A stretch of DNA of 64,000 bases from Flectobacillus sp. BAB-3569. GTDB lineage: Bacteria > Bacteroidota > Bacteroidia > Cytophagales > Spirosomataceae. The DNA is taken from assembly GCF_002270355.1 (NCBI RefSeq), contig NZ_NJFZ01000002.1:42702-106701 (forward strand), written 5' to 3'. Within the stretch, counting starts at the first letter, position 1; each line of letters begins with the position of its first letter. The notes under the pieces were generated by a model that saw only the letters and a program-made list of their open reading frames with translations, searched no databases and was not told where the DNA came from. A program made the translations under genes and the position numbers. Shown here one piece after another: positions 8,065 through 16,863 of the stretch.

Positions 8065-8100
8065 AAGGCAACAGGCACAAGGCAAAGAGTGTTAACATGT
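8065..8100 (-). repeat. dispersed intergenic repeat, family 1 (copy B)
   Basis: AAGGCAACAGGCACAAGGC followed by AAAGAGTGTTAACATG matches copies at 545, 12228 and 46222. Only the GCACAAGGC side is well conserved; the rest up to 8200 is diverged, with one GCCGAAAGCC segment. Confidence 0.55.
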
Positions 8101-8243
8101 TTTTAATAACCCAATTTTTAATGACCATAGGCATGCTTTTTTACAAAGCCCTCCGCCGAAAGCCGTTACCTGAAAGCCTATAGCGTATTTTAGGCAAGGA
8201 CAAAGGATAACTCCTCACTCAGCACTCACAACTCCAAACTCCA

Positions 8244-10166
8244 CTAGTCTCCATATCGTTGTTTGATGCGTAATCCCATTTGGAAACCATACCAAAGTGT
8301 AAATCTTTCTGTAGAACGAATCGCCTGATAAGTTGGCATATTTTTGAAGGGTTTGCCATTGGCATACGATGAATTGGCAGGGTCGATTACCAGTGCCTTG
8401 ATGGATGGACCAAAAGTAAGCGTTGAATTACGTGCTAAGAATTTTTCAAAGCCTAAATCAAAGCGCCATAAAACCCCTTGATTTATTTCTCCATACTGAT
8501 TGTACTCAACCATCAACCCACCTGTAACGTCAGTATTCATCATCCACCTACCTCCTAGTTTGTAAGCACGACCAAAACCATAACCAATATTTACCAGTTC
8601 GTAGGCACGAACAAAATTGGAGCCAAGCGTCAAGATATTATAAAATGCAGGAACACCCGTTTTGAAAGTGATATTAGCGGACTGTATCTCATCTATAGCT
8701 ACTTCAAATCGTTTATAGCCATTGCCTTTGCCCACAAAACTCAAAAAGCCGATTGGTGCGGTGGCCGATGAATCACTAAAGTTCAAAAAGCCAATTTGAT
8801 GTCCTCCTTTCGAGATTTTATGGGAAAAGTTGAGAAGCCCAACTTGCCATCCTTTTGACTCTTTTAACACCACATTCAAGACTGGCGCCATTTGAAGTCC
8901 TTTAGATAGCTTCCCTGTCACATTTAACACACCTGATAATTGTGCACCTTTGGTTTCTTTATGAGTAATATTGATAAGACCAGCGGCTTGTAAACCCCTC
9001 ATATTTTTCCATGTATGGTTCCAACCAAGTGTCATAGCCACACCTTGGGTTTCGCCCAAAACCGTATTGAACACCCCGCCCATTTGTACACCTGTTACAT
9101 TCTTTCCTACAATATTCCCGATACCCGCAAACTGAAATCCATTGACATTTCGGCGTACTCCATTCAGACCACCCCCAAATTCCATTTTGCGTACTCCTGC
9201 CGAATAACCCATGAGGATATTGACCGAAACTCTGTTTTCGATACTTCCAGAAAGAAGCTTATTGGTTCCTAAAAATGGTAATACTGATAGTTGAAAAGGA
9301 CGAGATAAGGTATCTGTTACGTTTTTATCGTGAATTCTTTGGGTACGAGCAATCATCATTCTACTAAATCTCGACTTGATTTCTTCCCAAAATCGAAACA
9401 AGCGATTAGAGTCTTTTCGATAAATCGGGAAAATATTATCCGTAGTATCTGCCACGCTATATTCAGAAAGTAGCAAACCTGTCATAGGCACTCTAGGTAC
9501 CAAAATAGGAACCTCCTCTGGCACCGCAATGGTATCTATCAAGTTAGGAAAATGAGGTGAATTGTCATCAAAAGGTAATTCAGGCTGTTTGACTTTAGGT
9601 TGAAGTGCCCAATCTTTAGATTCTGACTGTAAAATCTTGATAGTCAAGGTCTGTGATTCATATTGAGGACTTGATACTGATAACTTAAAAATCGTTTTTG
9701 TATGATTGAGCTTTATGCGATAATAACCATTTTGATTGGTAATGGTGGAGGCTAAACTGTTACGTTCGTAAATACTGACATTGGGAAGTTTTTTGCCAGA
9801 CACAGCGTCGTATACCACGCCACTGATATACACAGGGTCGCGTTCGGCCTTGAGCAAAATCACATATTGACCTTGCACCTTGTAACGAATCGTTCCTTTG
9901 AACAACAAACCAATGGCTTCGCGTATCGTCTTATTAACAAGAATTAATTCAACCGATTTGTCTTCGTCGATCAATGAAGAATTGTATGAAAACTTAAAAT
10001 TGCCCTGAGAAGACAAATAGGATAATACTTCCTCTACAGAAGCATCCGAAAAACGAGCAGTCACTACTCGCTCAAGATTAGCAGATTGTGCAAGGGTATT
10101 GGAGTGTACCAACAAGCATACAGACAAAGTCCAAAACGCTATTATGCTTCGTACACTAAAGGACAT
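8244..10166 (-). CDS. STN domain / carboxypeptidase-regulatory domain / surface-repeat protein
   Basis: A 640-residue exported protein (signal peptide 1-27 ending LAQ). Residues ~35-105 resemble a secretin/TonB short N-terminal (STN) domain (ASVEEVLSYLSSQGNFKFSY), which in transducing receptors contacts FecR. Residues ~112-190 form a carboxypeptidase-D regulatory Ig-like domain (YISGVVYDAVSGKKLPNVSI). Residues ~325-480 carry about eight ~20-residue repeats of form GxQxxGxxNxxxGxxxG (GFQFAGIGNIVG, GVQMGGVFNTVLG, GLQAAGLINITHK), like LA_2272 surface repeats and suggestive of beta structure. No TonB plug or barrel of receptor size is present. It is last in a sigma-fecR operon with a 47-bp gap, where a TonB receptor would normally stand. 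Confidence 0.75.
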   Translation of the reverse strand: MSFSVRSIIAFWTLSVCLLVHSNTLAQSANLERVVTARFSDASVEEVLSYLSSQGNFKFSYNSSLIDEDKSVELILVNKTIREAIGLLFKGTIRYKVQGQYVILLKAERDPVYISGVVYDAVSGKKLPNVSIYERNSLASTITNQNGYYRIKLNHTKTIFKLSVSSPQYESQTLTIKILQSESKDWALQPKVKQPELPFDDNSPHFPNLIDTIAVPEEVPILVPRVPMTGLLLSEYSVADTTDNIFPIYRKDSNRLFRFWEEIKSRFSRMMIARTQRIHDKNVTDTLSRPFQLSVLPFLGTNKLLSGSIENRVSVNILMGYSAGVRKMEFGGGLNGVRRNVNGFQFAGIGNIVGKNVTGVQMGGVFNTVLGETQGVAMTLGWNHTWKNMRGLQAAGLINITHKETKGAQLSGVLNVTGKLSKGLQMAPVLNVVLKESKGWQVGLLNFSHKISKGGHQIGFLNFSDSSATAPIGFLSFVGKGNGYKRFEVAIDEIQSANITFKTGVPAFYNILTLGSNFVRAYELVNIGYGFGRAYKLGGRWMMNTDVTGGLMVEYNQYGEINQGVLWRFDLGFEKFLARNSTLTFGPSIKALVIDPANSSYANGKPFKNMPTYQAIRSTERFTLWYGFQMGLRIKQRYGD

Positions 10167-10213
10167 AGATTCAAATTGTTTAAAGAGAGTTTTGAGGTTC
10201 CAAAATTAGGAAA

Positions 10214-11251
10214 TTATTGGCAACCTTTTCCCTCTAAAACGAAATTTTGACCTTGCTTTTGTACATTTATGTCGAAAGTTGTAGCAATTACGGCAAGAAT
10301 ATTTTCCAACGACTCCTTTTCAAAATTTACGGTCAATTTACAATGGCTCATCGCCTCGTTGGCTAAGGTTACTTTTACCCCATAAACTTGACTTAAGGTC
10401 GTTACAACAGAAGATAAATCGGTATTTTCAAAATTAAAACTTTGAGAAAAATAAGCAGCTTGATTGGCATCTACATTGGCCGAGCGTACAACATCGTCGC
10501 CTTGGACTTCCGCTTGTTCGCCTGGGAGTAATTGTATAACTGAAGAGGATTTTTTGACTTGAACTTTACCTGTTTTCACCCACACTTTTACCTGTTTCGA
10601 ATAAGCATTGACATTGAACGACGTTCCCAATACTTTTATAGCTGCGCCTTGTGCATGAATAATAAAAGGATGCTGAGCATCGTGCGCGACATCAAAAAAG
10701 GCTTCTCCTTGCAAAGTAATCTCACGTGTTTGTCCTTCGAAGGTAGAAGGGTACGAAATTTTTGAACCACGATTTAGGGTTACTTTAGTACCATCGGGCA
10801 AAGTGTAGTTGAGAACTTTTTCCTGTGCAAATGATTCTTGAAGTGGAGCTGATTCAGATGTTGGTTTCCAAAAGACAAAGAGCAATACCCCAATCAGTAC
10901 AATTACACTTGCTGCGATACCTACCACTCTCTTGAAAGGAATTACTCGTTTTTCGGATAATGGACGAATAATAGTGGAAGACTCGTTGAGATGCACAATT
11001 GGCGTCTGATTTTCCAATTTGGCAGGACAGGACATTTGCTTTTTGACTTTTTGCCAAGCAGCATTTACATCACAAGATTTTTTTTGTTGAAATGCAGCGC
11101 TCGCATCCCAAATGATTTTGGAATGTTCAAAGACGGTATCTCCATCAGAAAGCTCATTCAGATGGTTTTGGATTTCGGGGAAATCCTCCTCTGGGCTTTC
11201 TTCTGCCAAATACTTTGCTAAAAGTTCGTCTATATTTTGATGCTCTGCCAT
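10214..11251 (-). CDS. FecR-family anti-sigma regulator with DUF4974
   Basis: A 345-residue inner-membrane protein that would hold or activate the ECF sigma factor upstream. Residues 1-~95 are cytosolic and FecR-like in spacing, a single membrane helix lies at ~107-128 (VVGIAASVIVLIGVLLFVFW), and the periplasmic FecR domain spans ~145-245 (YTLPDGTKVTLNRGSKISYP, GEAFFDVAHDAQHPFIIHA, GTSFNVNAY). A DUF4974 domain, resembling an STN fold, closes the protein at ~270-340. Sigma upstream is 48 bp away and the STN protein 47 bp downstream. The cytosolic part contains a KVKKQ segment; the inhibitory motif itself cannot be pinpointed. Confidence 0.9.
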   Translation of the reverse strand: MAEHQNIDELLAKYLAEESPEEDFPEIQNHLNELSDGDTVFEHSKIIWDASAAFQQKKSCDVNAAWQKVKKQMSCPAKLENQTPIVHLNESSTIIRPLSEKRVIPFKRVVGIAASVIVLIGVLLFVFWKPTSESAPLQESFAQEKVLNYTLPDGTKVTLNRGSKISYPSTFEGQTREITLQGEAFFDVAHDAQHPFIIHAQGAAIKVLGTSFNVNAYSKQVKVWVKTGKVQVKKSSSVIQLLPGEQAEVQGDDVVRSANVDANQAAYFSQSFNFENTDLSSVVTTLSQVYGVKVTLANEAMSHCKLTVNFEKESLENILAVIATTFDINVQKQGQNFVLEGKGCQ

Positions 11252-11299
11252 ATTTATTCAAAGCCAAGTGTACGCTTGGCACAAGTAAGAATCTTTTTA

Positions 11300-11887
11300 T
11301 CAGTGGTGAAATAACAACAGTCCAAGCCAAAGAATACTTGGCAAATACTCTGCTAACTCTTGTCTTAATATCTTGAGTGCTTTTCCGATTTGATTTTCAA
11401 CCGTCTTTACAGATAGTTGGAGTTCATTGGCAATTTCTTGGTATTTAAGTTCCTCAAAACGACTCATTCGAAAAATCAATCTACATTGCTCTGGAAGTTT
11501 TTCGATGGCCTCGGCAATACGCGCTTCTAATTCTGCTTTATATAATTCATCGGTAGCTGACACGTGGTTATTTTCCATAAAATCACCCACATGCTGGCGA
11601 TAGGTATCTTGGATTTTGAGGTGCTTAATACGATTTAAGCAAGTATTATGCACAGCTCGATATAAATAGGATTTCAGCGAAACAGTAATTTCTAAGTCCT
11701 GACGCTGATCCCATACCTTCAGGAACATCCCTTGTACAATCTCCTCGGCATCGTCCATATCTTTGAGAAGGCCAAAGGCATAATTACACAAGGCTTGATA
11801 GTATTTTCGAAAGACTACTTCAAAAACACGTTCATTTCCTTGTCGAATTGCTTCGAGTATGTCGGTATCAGTAAGTTGCAAGGCCAA
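11300..11887 (-). CDS. ECF RNA polymerase sigma factor (FecI-like)
   Basis: A ~195-residue sigma factor with region 2 at ~20-90 (FRKYYQALCNYAFGLLKDMDDAEEIVQGMFLKVW) and region 4 at ~130-180 (LPEQCRLIFRMSRFEELKYQEIANEL, SVKTVENQIGKALKIL). It should direct polymerase to a small regulon, including perhaps this operon. There is no ATG: the frame opens with TTG at 11887 or TTG at 11881, with an in-frame stop just upstream. Region 2 is complete from either start. A hydrophobic C-terminus (SILWLGLLLFHH) is commonly seen in Bacteroidota members. First gene of the sigma-fecR-STN operon. Confidence 0.9.
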   Translation of the reverse strand: MALQLTDTDILEAIRQGNERVFEVVFRKYYQALCNYAFGLLKDMDDAEEIVQGMFLKVWDQRQDLEITVSLKSYLYRAVHNTCLNRIKHLKIQDTYRQHVGDFMENNHVSATDELYKAELEARIAEAIEKLPEQCRLIFRMSRFEELKYQEIANELQLSVKTVENQIGKALKILRQELAEYLPSILWLGLLLFHH

Positions 11888-11957
11888 GAGCTTGTGATGG
11901 ATTTAAGTTTAAAGAAAATCAAATTGATTAAAAAAAGCAATTTTAATCAAGACATCA

Positions 11958-11965
11958 CAAAGTTA
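11958..11965 (-). promoter_or_regulatory. possible -7 element for the sigma-fecR operon
   Basis: TAACTTTG on the minus strand matches TAnnTTTG exactly and would start transcription about 60 nt before the sigma gene. The best TTG for a -33 element is 25 bp away, which is long, so the call is tentative. The rest of the 11888-12429 gap is AT-rich and contains a family 1 repeat at 12228-12356. Confidence 0.35.
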
Positions 11966-12227
11966 CACAGCTTCAGTTTTTAATCTTAAGCAATTAGTTT
12001 TAAACGGCATCTATTAATTATAAAAGGTATAGTGTATTTTAAAAAAGTCCTAGGTTTTGAAATGATGTACAAAAATAATATTCTCATTAACTAACCTTAA
12101 TTACTTCTATGACAACTATTTAATAAACATCCCCTATCTTTTTTTATTTTTTTTAAAATATGGTTTTCGGTTAGAAACACTAGGAGCGACAAAATACTTA
12201 ACCTAGCACTTTTTTATTTTATCATAA

Positions 12228-12356
12228 GTAATCGTGCAAAATAGAATTTAATTTTTAAGCTTTCGGCTTTCAGGTATGGGCATTCGGCAAAACATATCTA
12301 TCGTTAATAAAAAACATTTTAACACTCTTTGCCTTGTGCCTGTTGCCTTGTCCCTA
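12228..12356 (+). repeat. dispersed intergenic repeat, family 1 (copy C)
   Basis: Most complete copy. Blocks in order: AGTAATCGTGCAAAATAG, TTTTTAAGCTTTCGGCTTTC, GGGCATTCGGCAAAA, TATCTATCGTTA, CATTTTAACACTCTTTGCC, TTGTGCCTGTTGCCTTGTCCC. The 46222 copy shares nearly all blocks in the same order; the 545 copy is the reverse complement. Confidence 0.7.
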
Positions 12357-12429
12357 AAATAAAAAACTTAGATATAATTTTGCCCACTAACTTCAGAAAA
12401 AGGATATACTGTTAACTAATAACTTCTTA

Positions 12430-13089
12430 TTACCTATTTCTACCTTTTACAATCAAATATTGGGCAACGATATAGGTTAGCATCACGCAAAAGCCACTGT
12501 AGGCAAAATCTGAACCAAATTTGGTAATAGCAATCAAACTATCTGATACCATAAACAAGACTGCACCAAGAGCTACTGTTGAAGCATTTGGCACCTCTCC
12601 TATTCGATTGATAGCCGCTAAAACCATGATACTTATGACGATGGAGTATACCAATACTGGAATCTGCATAGCTCCTAAATAAGGCCAAACGGGCAACATA
12701 ATCATCAAATGATAGCCTACTAATAGCAACAAAATCCACAGATGACGAAAAACAAAACCCTTTCGAGAGGTTACACAATCTTGCCAGAAAATCTTACTAT
12801 ATAATACCTGCATCACCAAAAATGCCAGTAGGCCAGGCACAAAAGCATTGGGTAACATCAGAAGTACATCGCCAAGCCATGCAAAGGCAAGGGCAATTCG
12901 AAATGTAGAGAGGAATGGCTTTCTATCTTGTTGGCTTAGGTAATCATAGAATATCAACAAAGGCAAAAGTAGAGGTTTGGTAAAATACCGAATGGGAAAG
13001 TTTTCAGTTGGAAAAATTAAGAAGAATAATTCGAGAATAGATATGATACCAAAGAGTATCAGTATCCTTTGGGCATAATGGTTTTTCAT
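12430..13089 (-). CDS. YhhN family membrane protein (lysoplasmalogenase-like)
   Basis: A 219-residue polytopic membrane protein with about eight hydrophobic segments. YhhN/TMEM86 signatures are visible: FTKPLLLPLLI near residue 38, RIALAFAWLGDVLLMLPN near 66 with the conserved Asp, and VALGAVLFMVSDSLIAITKF near 172 with the second Asp. TMEM86B in animals hydrolyses lysoplasmalogen; the bacterial role is less certain. ATG at 13089 is preferred over a TTG two codons earlier. A TATATTTG sequence overlaps the start on the minus strand, but no -33 partner was found. It is separated from the next operon by a strong terminator. Confidence 0.85.
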   Translation of the reverse strand: MKNHYAQRILILFGIISILELFFLIFPTENFPIRYFTKPLLLPLLIFYDYLSQQDRKPFLSTFRIALAFAWLGDVLLMLPNAFVPGLLAFLVMQVLYSKIFWQDCVTSRKGFVFRHLWILLLLVGYHLMIMLPVWPYLGAMQIPVLVYSIVISIMVLAAINRIGEVPNASTVALGAVLFMVSDSLIAITKFGSDFAYSGFCVMLTYIVAQYLIVKGRNR

Positions 13090-13145
13090 AGTCAAATATA
13101 GGAATCAAGTATTTTGTGAAGTTGCGATTTATTCGCTATTCAAAC

Positions 13146-13179
13146 AAAAACCTCGCAAGAATTTTCCTGCGAGGTTTTT
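13146..13179. terminator. bidirectional intrinsic terminator
   Basis: Perfect 12-bp inverted repeat AAAAACCTCGCA / TGCGAGGTTTTT with a 10-base loop. On the minus strand it ends the sigma/anti-sigma operon that stops at 13207. Confidence 0.9.
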
Positions 13180-13206
13180 ACACTCAATTTATTTTCAACT
13201 TTAAAC

Positions 13207-14025
13207 CTATACATTTCCAAGTACAAAGATTTCGCCTTTTGGTCCTGCCTCGGTAGTGCTACCACCTTTAGCTTCTAGCGAAATCGCAAATGCCTGAGCA
13301 TTGCCTAATGACTTCATTTTTTCAAAAGTCTCTGGATTATCCAGCAAACCTGCATCTACAGGTTTTCCATCTACAATTGCCCAAAGCTGATATTGTTTTC
13401 CTTCAGGAGCAACAGGCAATTTTACCGATGACAAATACACTTCTTGCGTAGCAGAGTTCCAATAAACAATTGCTTGAGCATCTGGCGCTGTTTTTTGGCC
13501 GCCCAACTGCACTCGTTTTGTTTCTGGATTCAACAAGATGTTAATATTTTCCTGATAACTAGCTTTTAAGGCACGTTCGCTACTTGCCAAAATCTGTGTT
13601 TGTGACTCCAGAGCAACCACCTTATCTTCAGATTTTTGCCAATTGCTATACAAAAACCAGTTAGCGGCTATACTCAATGCTAGTAACACCCATGAGGCTG
13701 CATAACTAAAAGTGAAAGGCGACTTTTTACTTTCAGGAGTAAAACTTACCACCTTTGCCTCTGGTGCAATGGCCTGCGTATTTACTTTTTCAGCTTCCTC
13801 CAATTCCAATAGTGCGTTCATCACCCTTGATTTTAGCTCTGGAGGAGGTGTTTTAGCAAATTTTAGGGCATATTCTTCAATACTGTCTCGGACAGCGTCT
13901 ATTTCTAGCTGAATGATTGGGTAGGATTGGGCTAGACGCTCTACCTCTGCTGATTCTTCGGCAGTGGTAGTTCCGAGCACATAGCTTTCCAAAACACCTG
14001 ATGCTATATATTCTTGAATATTCAT
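13207..14025 (-). CDS. RskA-like anti-sigma factor
   Basis: A 272-residue single-pass membrane regulator. The N-terminal zinc-free anti-sigma domain starts MNIQEYIASGVLESYVLGTTTAEESAEVE, as in the SigK regulator family. One membrane helix lies at ~128-147 (SYAASWVLLALSIAANWFLY), and the periplasmic RskA domain follows (AIVYWNSATQEVYLSSVKLP, GKQYQLWAIVDGKPVDAGLL). ATG at 14025 is chosen over an in-frame ATG 33 bases upstream because the family begins with this motif. It is 70 bp downstream of the sigma gene and ends at a strong terminator, so the pair forms a closed two-gene unit. Confidence 0.9.
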   Translation of the reverse strand: MNIQEYIASGVLESYVLGTTTAEESAEVERLAQSYPIIQLEIDAVRDSIEEYALKFAKTPPPELKSRVMNALLELEEAEKVNTQAIAPEAKVVSFTPESKKSPFTFSYAASWVLLALSIAANWFLYSNWQKSEDKVVALESQTQILASSERALKASYQENINILLNPETKRVQLGGQKTAPDAQAIVYWNSATQEVYLSSVKLPVAPEGKQYQLWAIVDGKPVDAGLLDNPETFEKMKSLGNAQAFAISLEAKGGSTTEAGPKGEIFVLGNV

Positions 14026-14095
14026 TTTTAAAAAAATTTTATAGTGGGAAAGATCCAACTTTTAATACTAACTGAAATGGCTACTTCGATTTTCT

Positions 14096-14677
14096 CTATA
14101 TAAGCCACGTCAGAAGCATCAATGAAAAACTTACAAAGTAATCTCTCAAATGATTGATAGCTGACTTAACACGTGTTTTCACTGTTCCTAATGGAATTCC
14201 GTACTCTTTTGAAACCTCTTCTTGTGTGTAGCCTTTGAAATACAACAAATCAATTACTTGACGATGCTCTGGTTTTAATTTTTCTACAACTTTGCCTAAG
14301 CCAATGGCATCTATATCAAACTGACTAGAGCCCTGACTGTCAATCAAATTTATGGTTGAATCTAAGTCTTGGTTTCGCTGAGAGTTTTGATACTCTTGAG
14401 AGCGAATTCTATCAATGGCAGTATTGCGCGCTACATTCAGAATCCAAGTAAATAATGTACCTTTCGCCTGATTGTAACCATCGATATTTTTCCAAATTTT
14501 CACAAAGGAATCCTGCATAACATCTGCAGCTATTTCATCGGAGTGTACAATTTTGTGTATAACTCCAAACAAAGCAGTCGAATAGTTATCATACAGAATC
14601 GAAAAACCACGCTGGTCTTTATTTCGCAATAAAGCCACCAATGAGTCTTCAGATATGACTGTTTTTCGCTTTGACAT
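14096..14677 (-). CDS. ECF RNA polymerase sigma factor (SigK-like)
   Basis: A 193-residue sigma factor. Region 2 spans ~30-95 (FSILYDNYSTALFGVIHKIV, AADVMQDSFVKIWKNIDGYN, GTLFTWILNVARNTAIDRIR) and region 4 ~130-185 (LKPEHRQVIDLLYFKGYTQEEVSKEYGI, LGTVKTRVKSAINHLRDYF). The start ATG at 14677 (MSKRKTVISEDSL) is preferred to one 96 bases upstream because a perfect -7 element at 14776-14783 places the transcript start near 14769, inside the longer frame. It is paired with the RskA-like anti-sigma gene directly downstream. Confidence 0.92.
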   Translation of the reverse strand: MSKRKTVISEDSLVALLRNKDQRGFSILYDNYSTALFGVIHKIVHSDEIAADVMQDSFVKIWKNIDGYNQAKGTLFTWILNVARNTAIDRIRSQEYQNSQRNQDLDSTINLIDSQGSSQFDIDAIGLGKVVEKLKPEHRQVIDLLYFKGYTQEEVSKEYGIPLGTVKTRVKSAINHLRDYFVSFSLMLLTWLI

Positions 14678-14775
14678 AGGGGTGTGTTTAATGGTCTCTA
14701 AATTAATAATGGGACGGAGATATATAGTAAGATTGTCAATGATATGGAATAATAGAGTATTTGATAGGGTCAAAA

Positions 14776-14783
14776 CAAAGATA
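14776..14783 (-). promoter_or_regulatory. -7 element for the sigma/anti-sigma operon
   Basis: TATCTTTG on the minus strand, exact TAnnTTTG match. No TTTG at the usual 19-20 bp spacing, so the -33 contact may be weak or replaced by sigma-specific recognition. Confidence 0.45.
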
Positions 14784-15145
14784 GAAAAATGTCTTTGAAT
14801 TAACTATCTAAAAACAAAGGACTTTCAGATTTGAAAGCCCTTTGCACATTACCCATTATTAAACCACACCTATTTATTTGGTGAGATGGAATCTTACAAT
14901 TTTTTCAAAATGTAGTATTCTGATAGTCATTGGATTATTCCATCTCTCCAAATCTCACAAATATCTGTGGACACTGGCAAGCAGGCCTATATATTTTACA
15001 ATTACTTAGAATCAAGGTTATTCGAAAAATTATACTATTGCAAATGTTCAATTTGATTGCTCAACTACTCAAATGAAGTTTCTCATTAATACGTTCATTT
15101 CAGAATTACGACCGATTAGGTAGCTTGCCTTTTCGGGATTGGTTG

Positions 15146-15224
15146 CCTGCTCACATTTCCTGATAGCAGGGTTTTCGTTCGGCCAAAAACTGCAGTATTT
15201 TGAGTCTGAGCAGAAAATACAGCA
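15146..15224. other. pair of hairpins in a 791-bp gap
   Basis: CCTGCT (15146-15151) pairs with AGCAGG (15165-15170), and TGCAGTATTTT (15191-15201) pairs with AAAATACAGCA (15214-15224) with one mismatch. They lie in the 14678-15468 gap between divergent genes, 245 bases before the plus-strand gene. No known riboswitch class was recognised and no T-run follows. The rest of the gap shows nothing definite. Confidence 0.35.
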
Positions 15225-15468
15225 TGTGTTCGTGACAAAACCGTGGAGAACATAAGCTGTTTCATAAATAATTATTATTGATTGATGTCTTTAAACAGAC
15301 TTACGAGAACTGTTTAGGTTTGGATTGTTTGAAACTACTATTTTTTACATTTATTTTACAAACTAACATTTGCACACTACCTATAAACAAACCACATCAC
15401 CTTTTTACATACCTTATATAATACGAGTATATCAACTTTTATGACCCGCTTACAAACACGATAGTCCT

Positions 15469-16581
15469 ATGAAAAAAAATGTTTTATCCTTTCTATTAGT
15501 ATCCCTTATTCAGACCGTCATCTTTGCTCAATCTAAAATTGATTCCTCAAGCTATCCTGTTCAAGTTTTTCAATTATTAACCAAATACAATTGGGAGAAA
15601 AACTATGTGGATATGCAGGATGGTAGCATTTTGCAAGACCCAGCAGCCGAACGCAAAACAGTGATGTGCTTGATGTTTCGAAAAAATGGTACTGGATCAT
15701 TTATTCAGGGTGAACAAGCGTCTTCGTTTCGTTTTCGTATCATCGATTCGCTGGTTACCATTAATGAGGCTATTTATAAAATTGACAAAATCAATGATTA
15801 TGAAATGACATTTAGTGTATATGCAAAAAACTTGGATGGAGACGAAAAGTTTAGATTTCACTATTTGGCAACAAAAGATACGCCTAGCGAAATTTATTTA
15901 CGAAAATTAATCAAGCCTAATATCGTTTTTGATGCTCCCAAAAAGGATACTATATTTTTATTTAACCAAGAAGTATATCCAAAATTTAGAGGTAACTCCG
16001 AATGGTTACGCAATGTGCCAGATTTTGAACAGGCGTTTGATGATACTTATGGGGTTTCTTACAATTTTATTGAGGATGAGTTTGTATCGCATATACCCAA
16101 AAATATCAATACTCGCTTTGAAGTTTCATTTGACGTGACGACTAGAGGACTCGTTGAAAATATTGTAATTACCTCAAGTACAAATCCAGAATATAATCCT
16201 TATCTAAGTGCAGCCATACAAAACACTAGCAGAAAATGGCTTCCTGCCAGATGGAAAGAGAAAAATTATAAATCAAGAATCCAATATGCATTTCAAACCG
16301 AAAAAGAAGATCCCAACGCCATAGCCTACGACCCAGAGATTTACGACAATTTCTATAACCGAGCTATGGGTCTTATGGCTCGCAAAAAATATGATAAAGC
16401 TGTTGGGCTATTAAGTAAGTGTATCTTGATGACCGAAGATTCCATCGATGCACTCTACAAACGTGCCGAGTGCTACCAAGCCGCAGGAATCATGAAATAT
16501 GCTTGTATGGATTGGAGTTTCTTGTCATCTAAAGGTCTCAAACGTGCTGAGAAATTGTATTGGCAAAATTGTAAGCAATAG
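15469..16581 (+). CDS. secreted protein with TonB-C-like and TPR-like regions
   Basis: A 370-residue exported protein (signal peptide MKKNVLSFLLVSLIQTVIFAQ). Residues ~35-145 form an uncharacterised beta-rich domain. Residues ~170-285 resemble a TonB C-terminal or energy-transducer-like fold: VYPKFRGNSEWLR, then RFEVSFDVTTRGLVENIVITSS and SAAIQNTSRKWLPARWKEK. Residues ~295-365 look like one to two TPR-type helix pairs (YNRAMGLMARKKYDKAVGLLSKCIL, ALYKRAECYQAAG). There is no inner-membrane helix to make it a true TonB, so it is probably a periplasmic relative. Function unknown. No obvious operon partner. Confidence 0.65.
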   Translation: MKKNVLSFLLVSLIQTVIFAQSKIDSSSYPVQVFQLLTKYNWEKNYVDMQDGSILQDPAAERKTVMCLMFRKNGTGSFIQGEQASSFRFRIIDSLVTINEAIYKIDKINDYEMTFSVYAKNLDGDEKFRFHYLATKDTPSEIYLRKLIKPNIVFDAPKKDTIFLFNQEVYPKFRGNSEWLRNVPDFEQAFDDTYGVSYNFIEDEFVSHIPKNINTRFEVSFDVTTRGLVENIVITSSTNPEYNPYLSAAIQNTSRKWLPARWKEKNYKSRIQYAFQTEKEDPNAIAYDPEIYDNFYNRAMGLMARKKYDKAVGLLSKCILMTEDSIDALYKRAECYQAAGIMKYACMDWSFLSSKGLKRAEKLYWQNCKQ

Positions 16582-16863
16582 AGTTATGCTAAGTTGGAAG
16601 TCTGAAAAAGTCAATGAGTCTTTCGTTCTTCCGACTTACACCTTTACCTAATTAAGCATATTATTTCTCAAAAATATTCAAATTTTAGAAAAATGTCCTT
16701 TATCTTTACCAATATAGAACAGTGTAGAACTCTACAAAATCATGGCTATATTTGGTTATTAGAAAAACATAAATACAAATCCAACAATCCTCAACTGTCA
16801 AAAGGCTCATCGGAATACGTTCTTTGTGCCTTGAACTAACTAGCAAAACTACTATCCACCCTA

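Noticed and set aside
13093..13100. TATATTTG on the minus strand at the YhhN start, suggesting leaderless mRNA
   Set aside because: Element overlaps the start codon region and has no -33 partner; chance match is likely in AT-rich DNA.
16587..16660. Imperfect stem (AAGTTGGAAG with CTTCCGACTT) after the TonB-C-like gene
   Set aside because: Could be a terminator, but long loop and no T-run; not strong enough to call.
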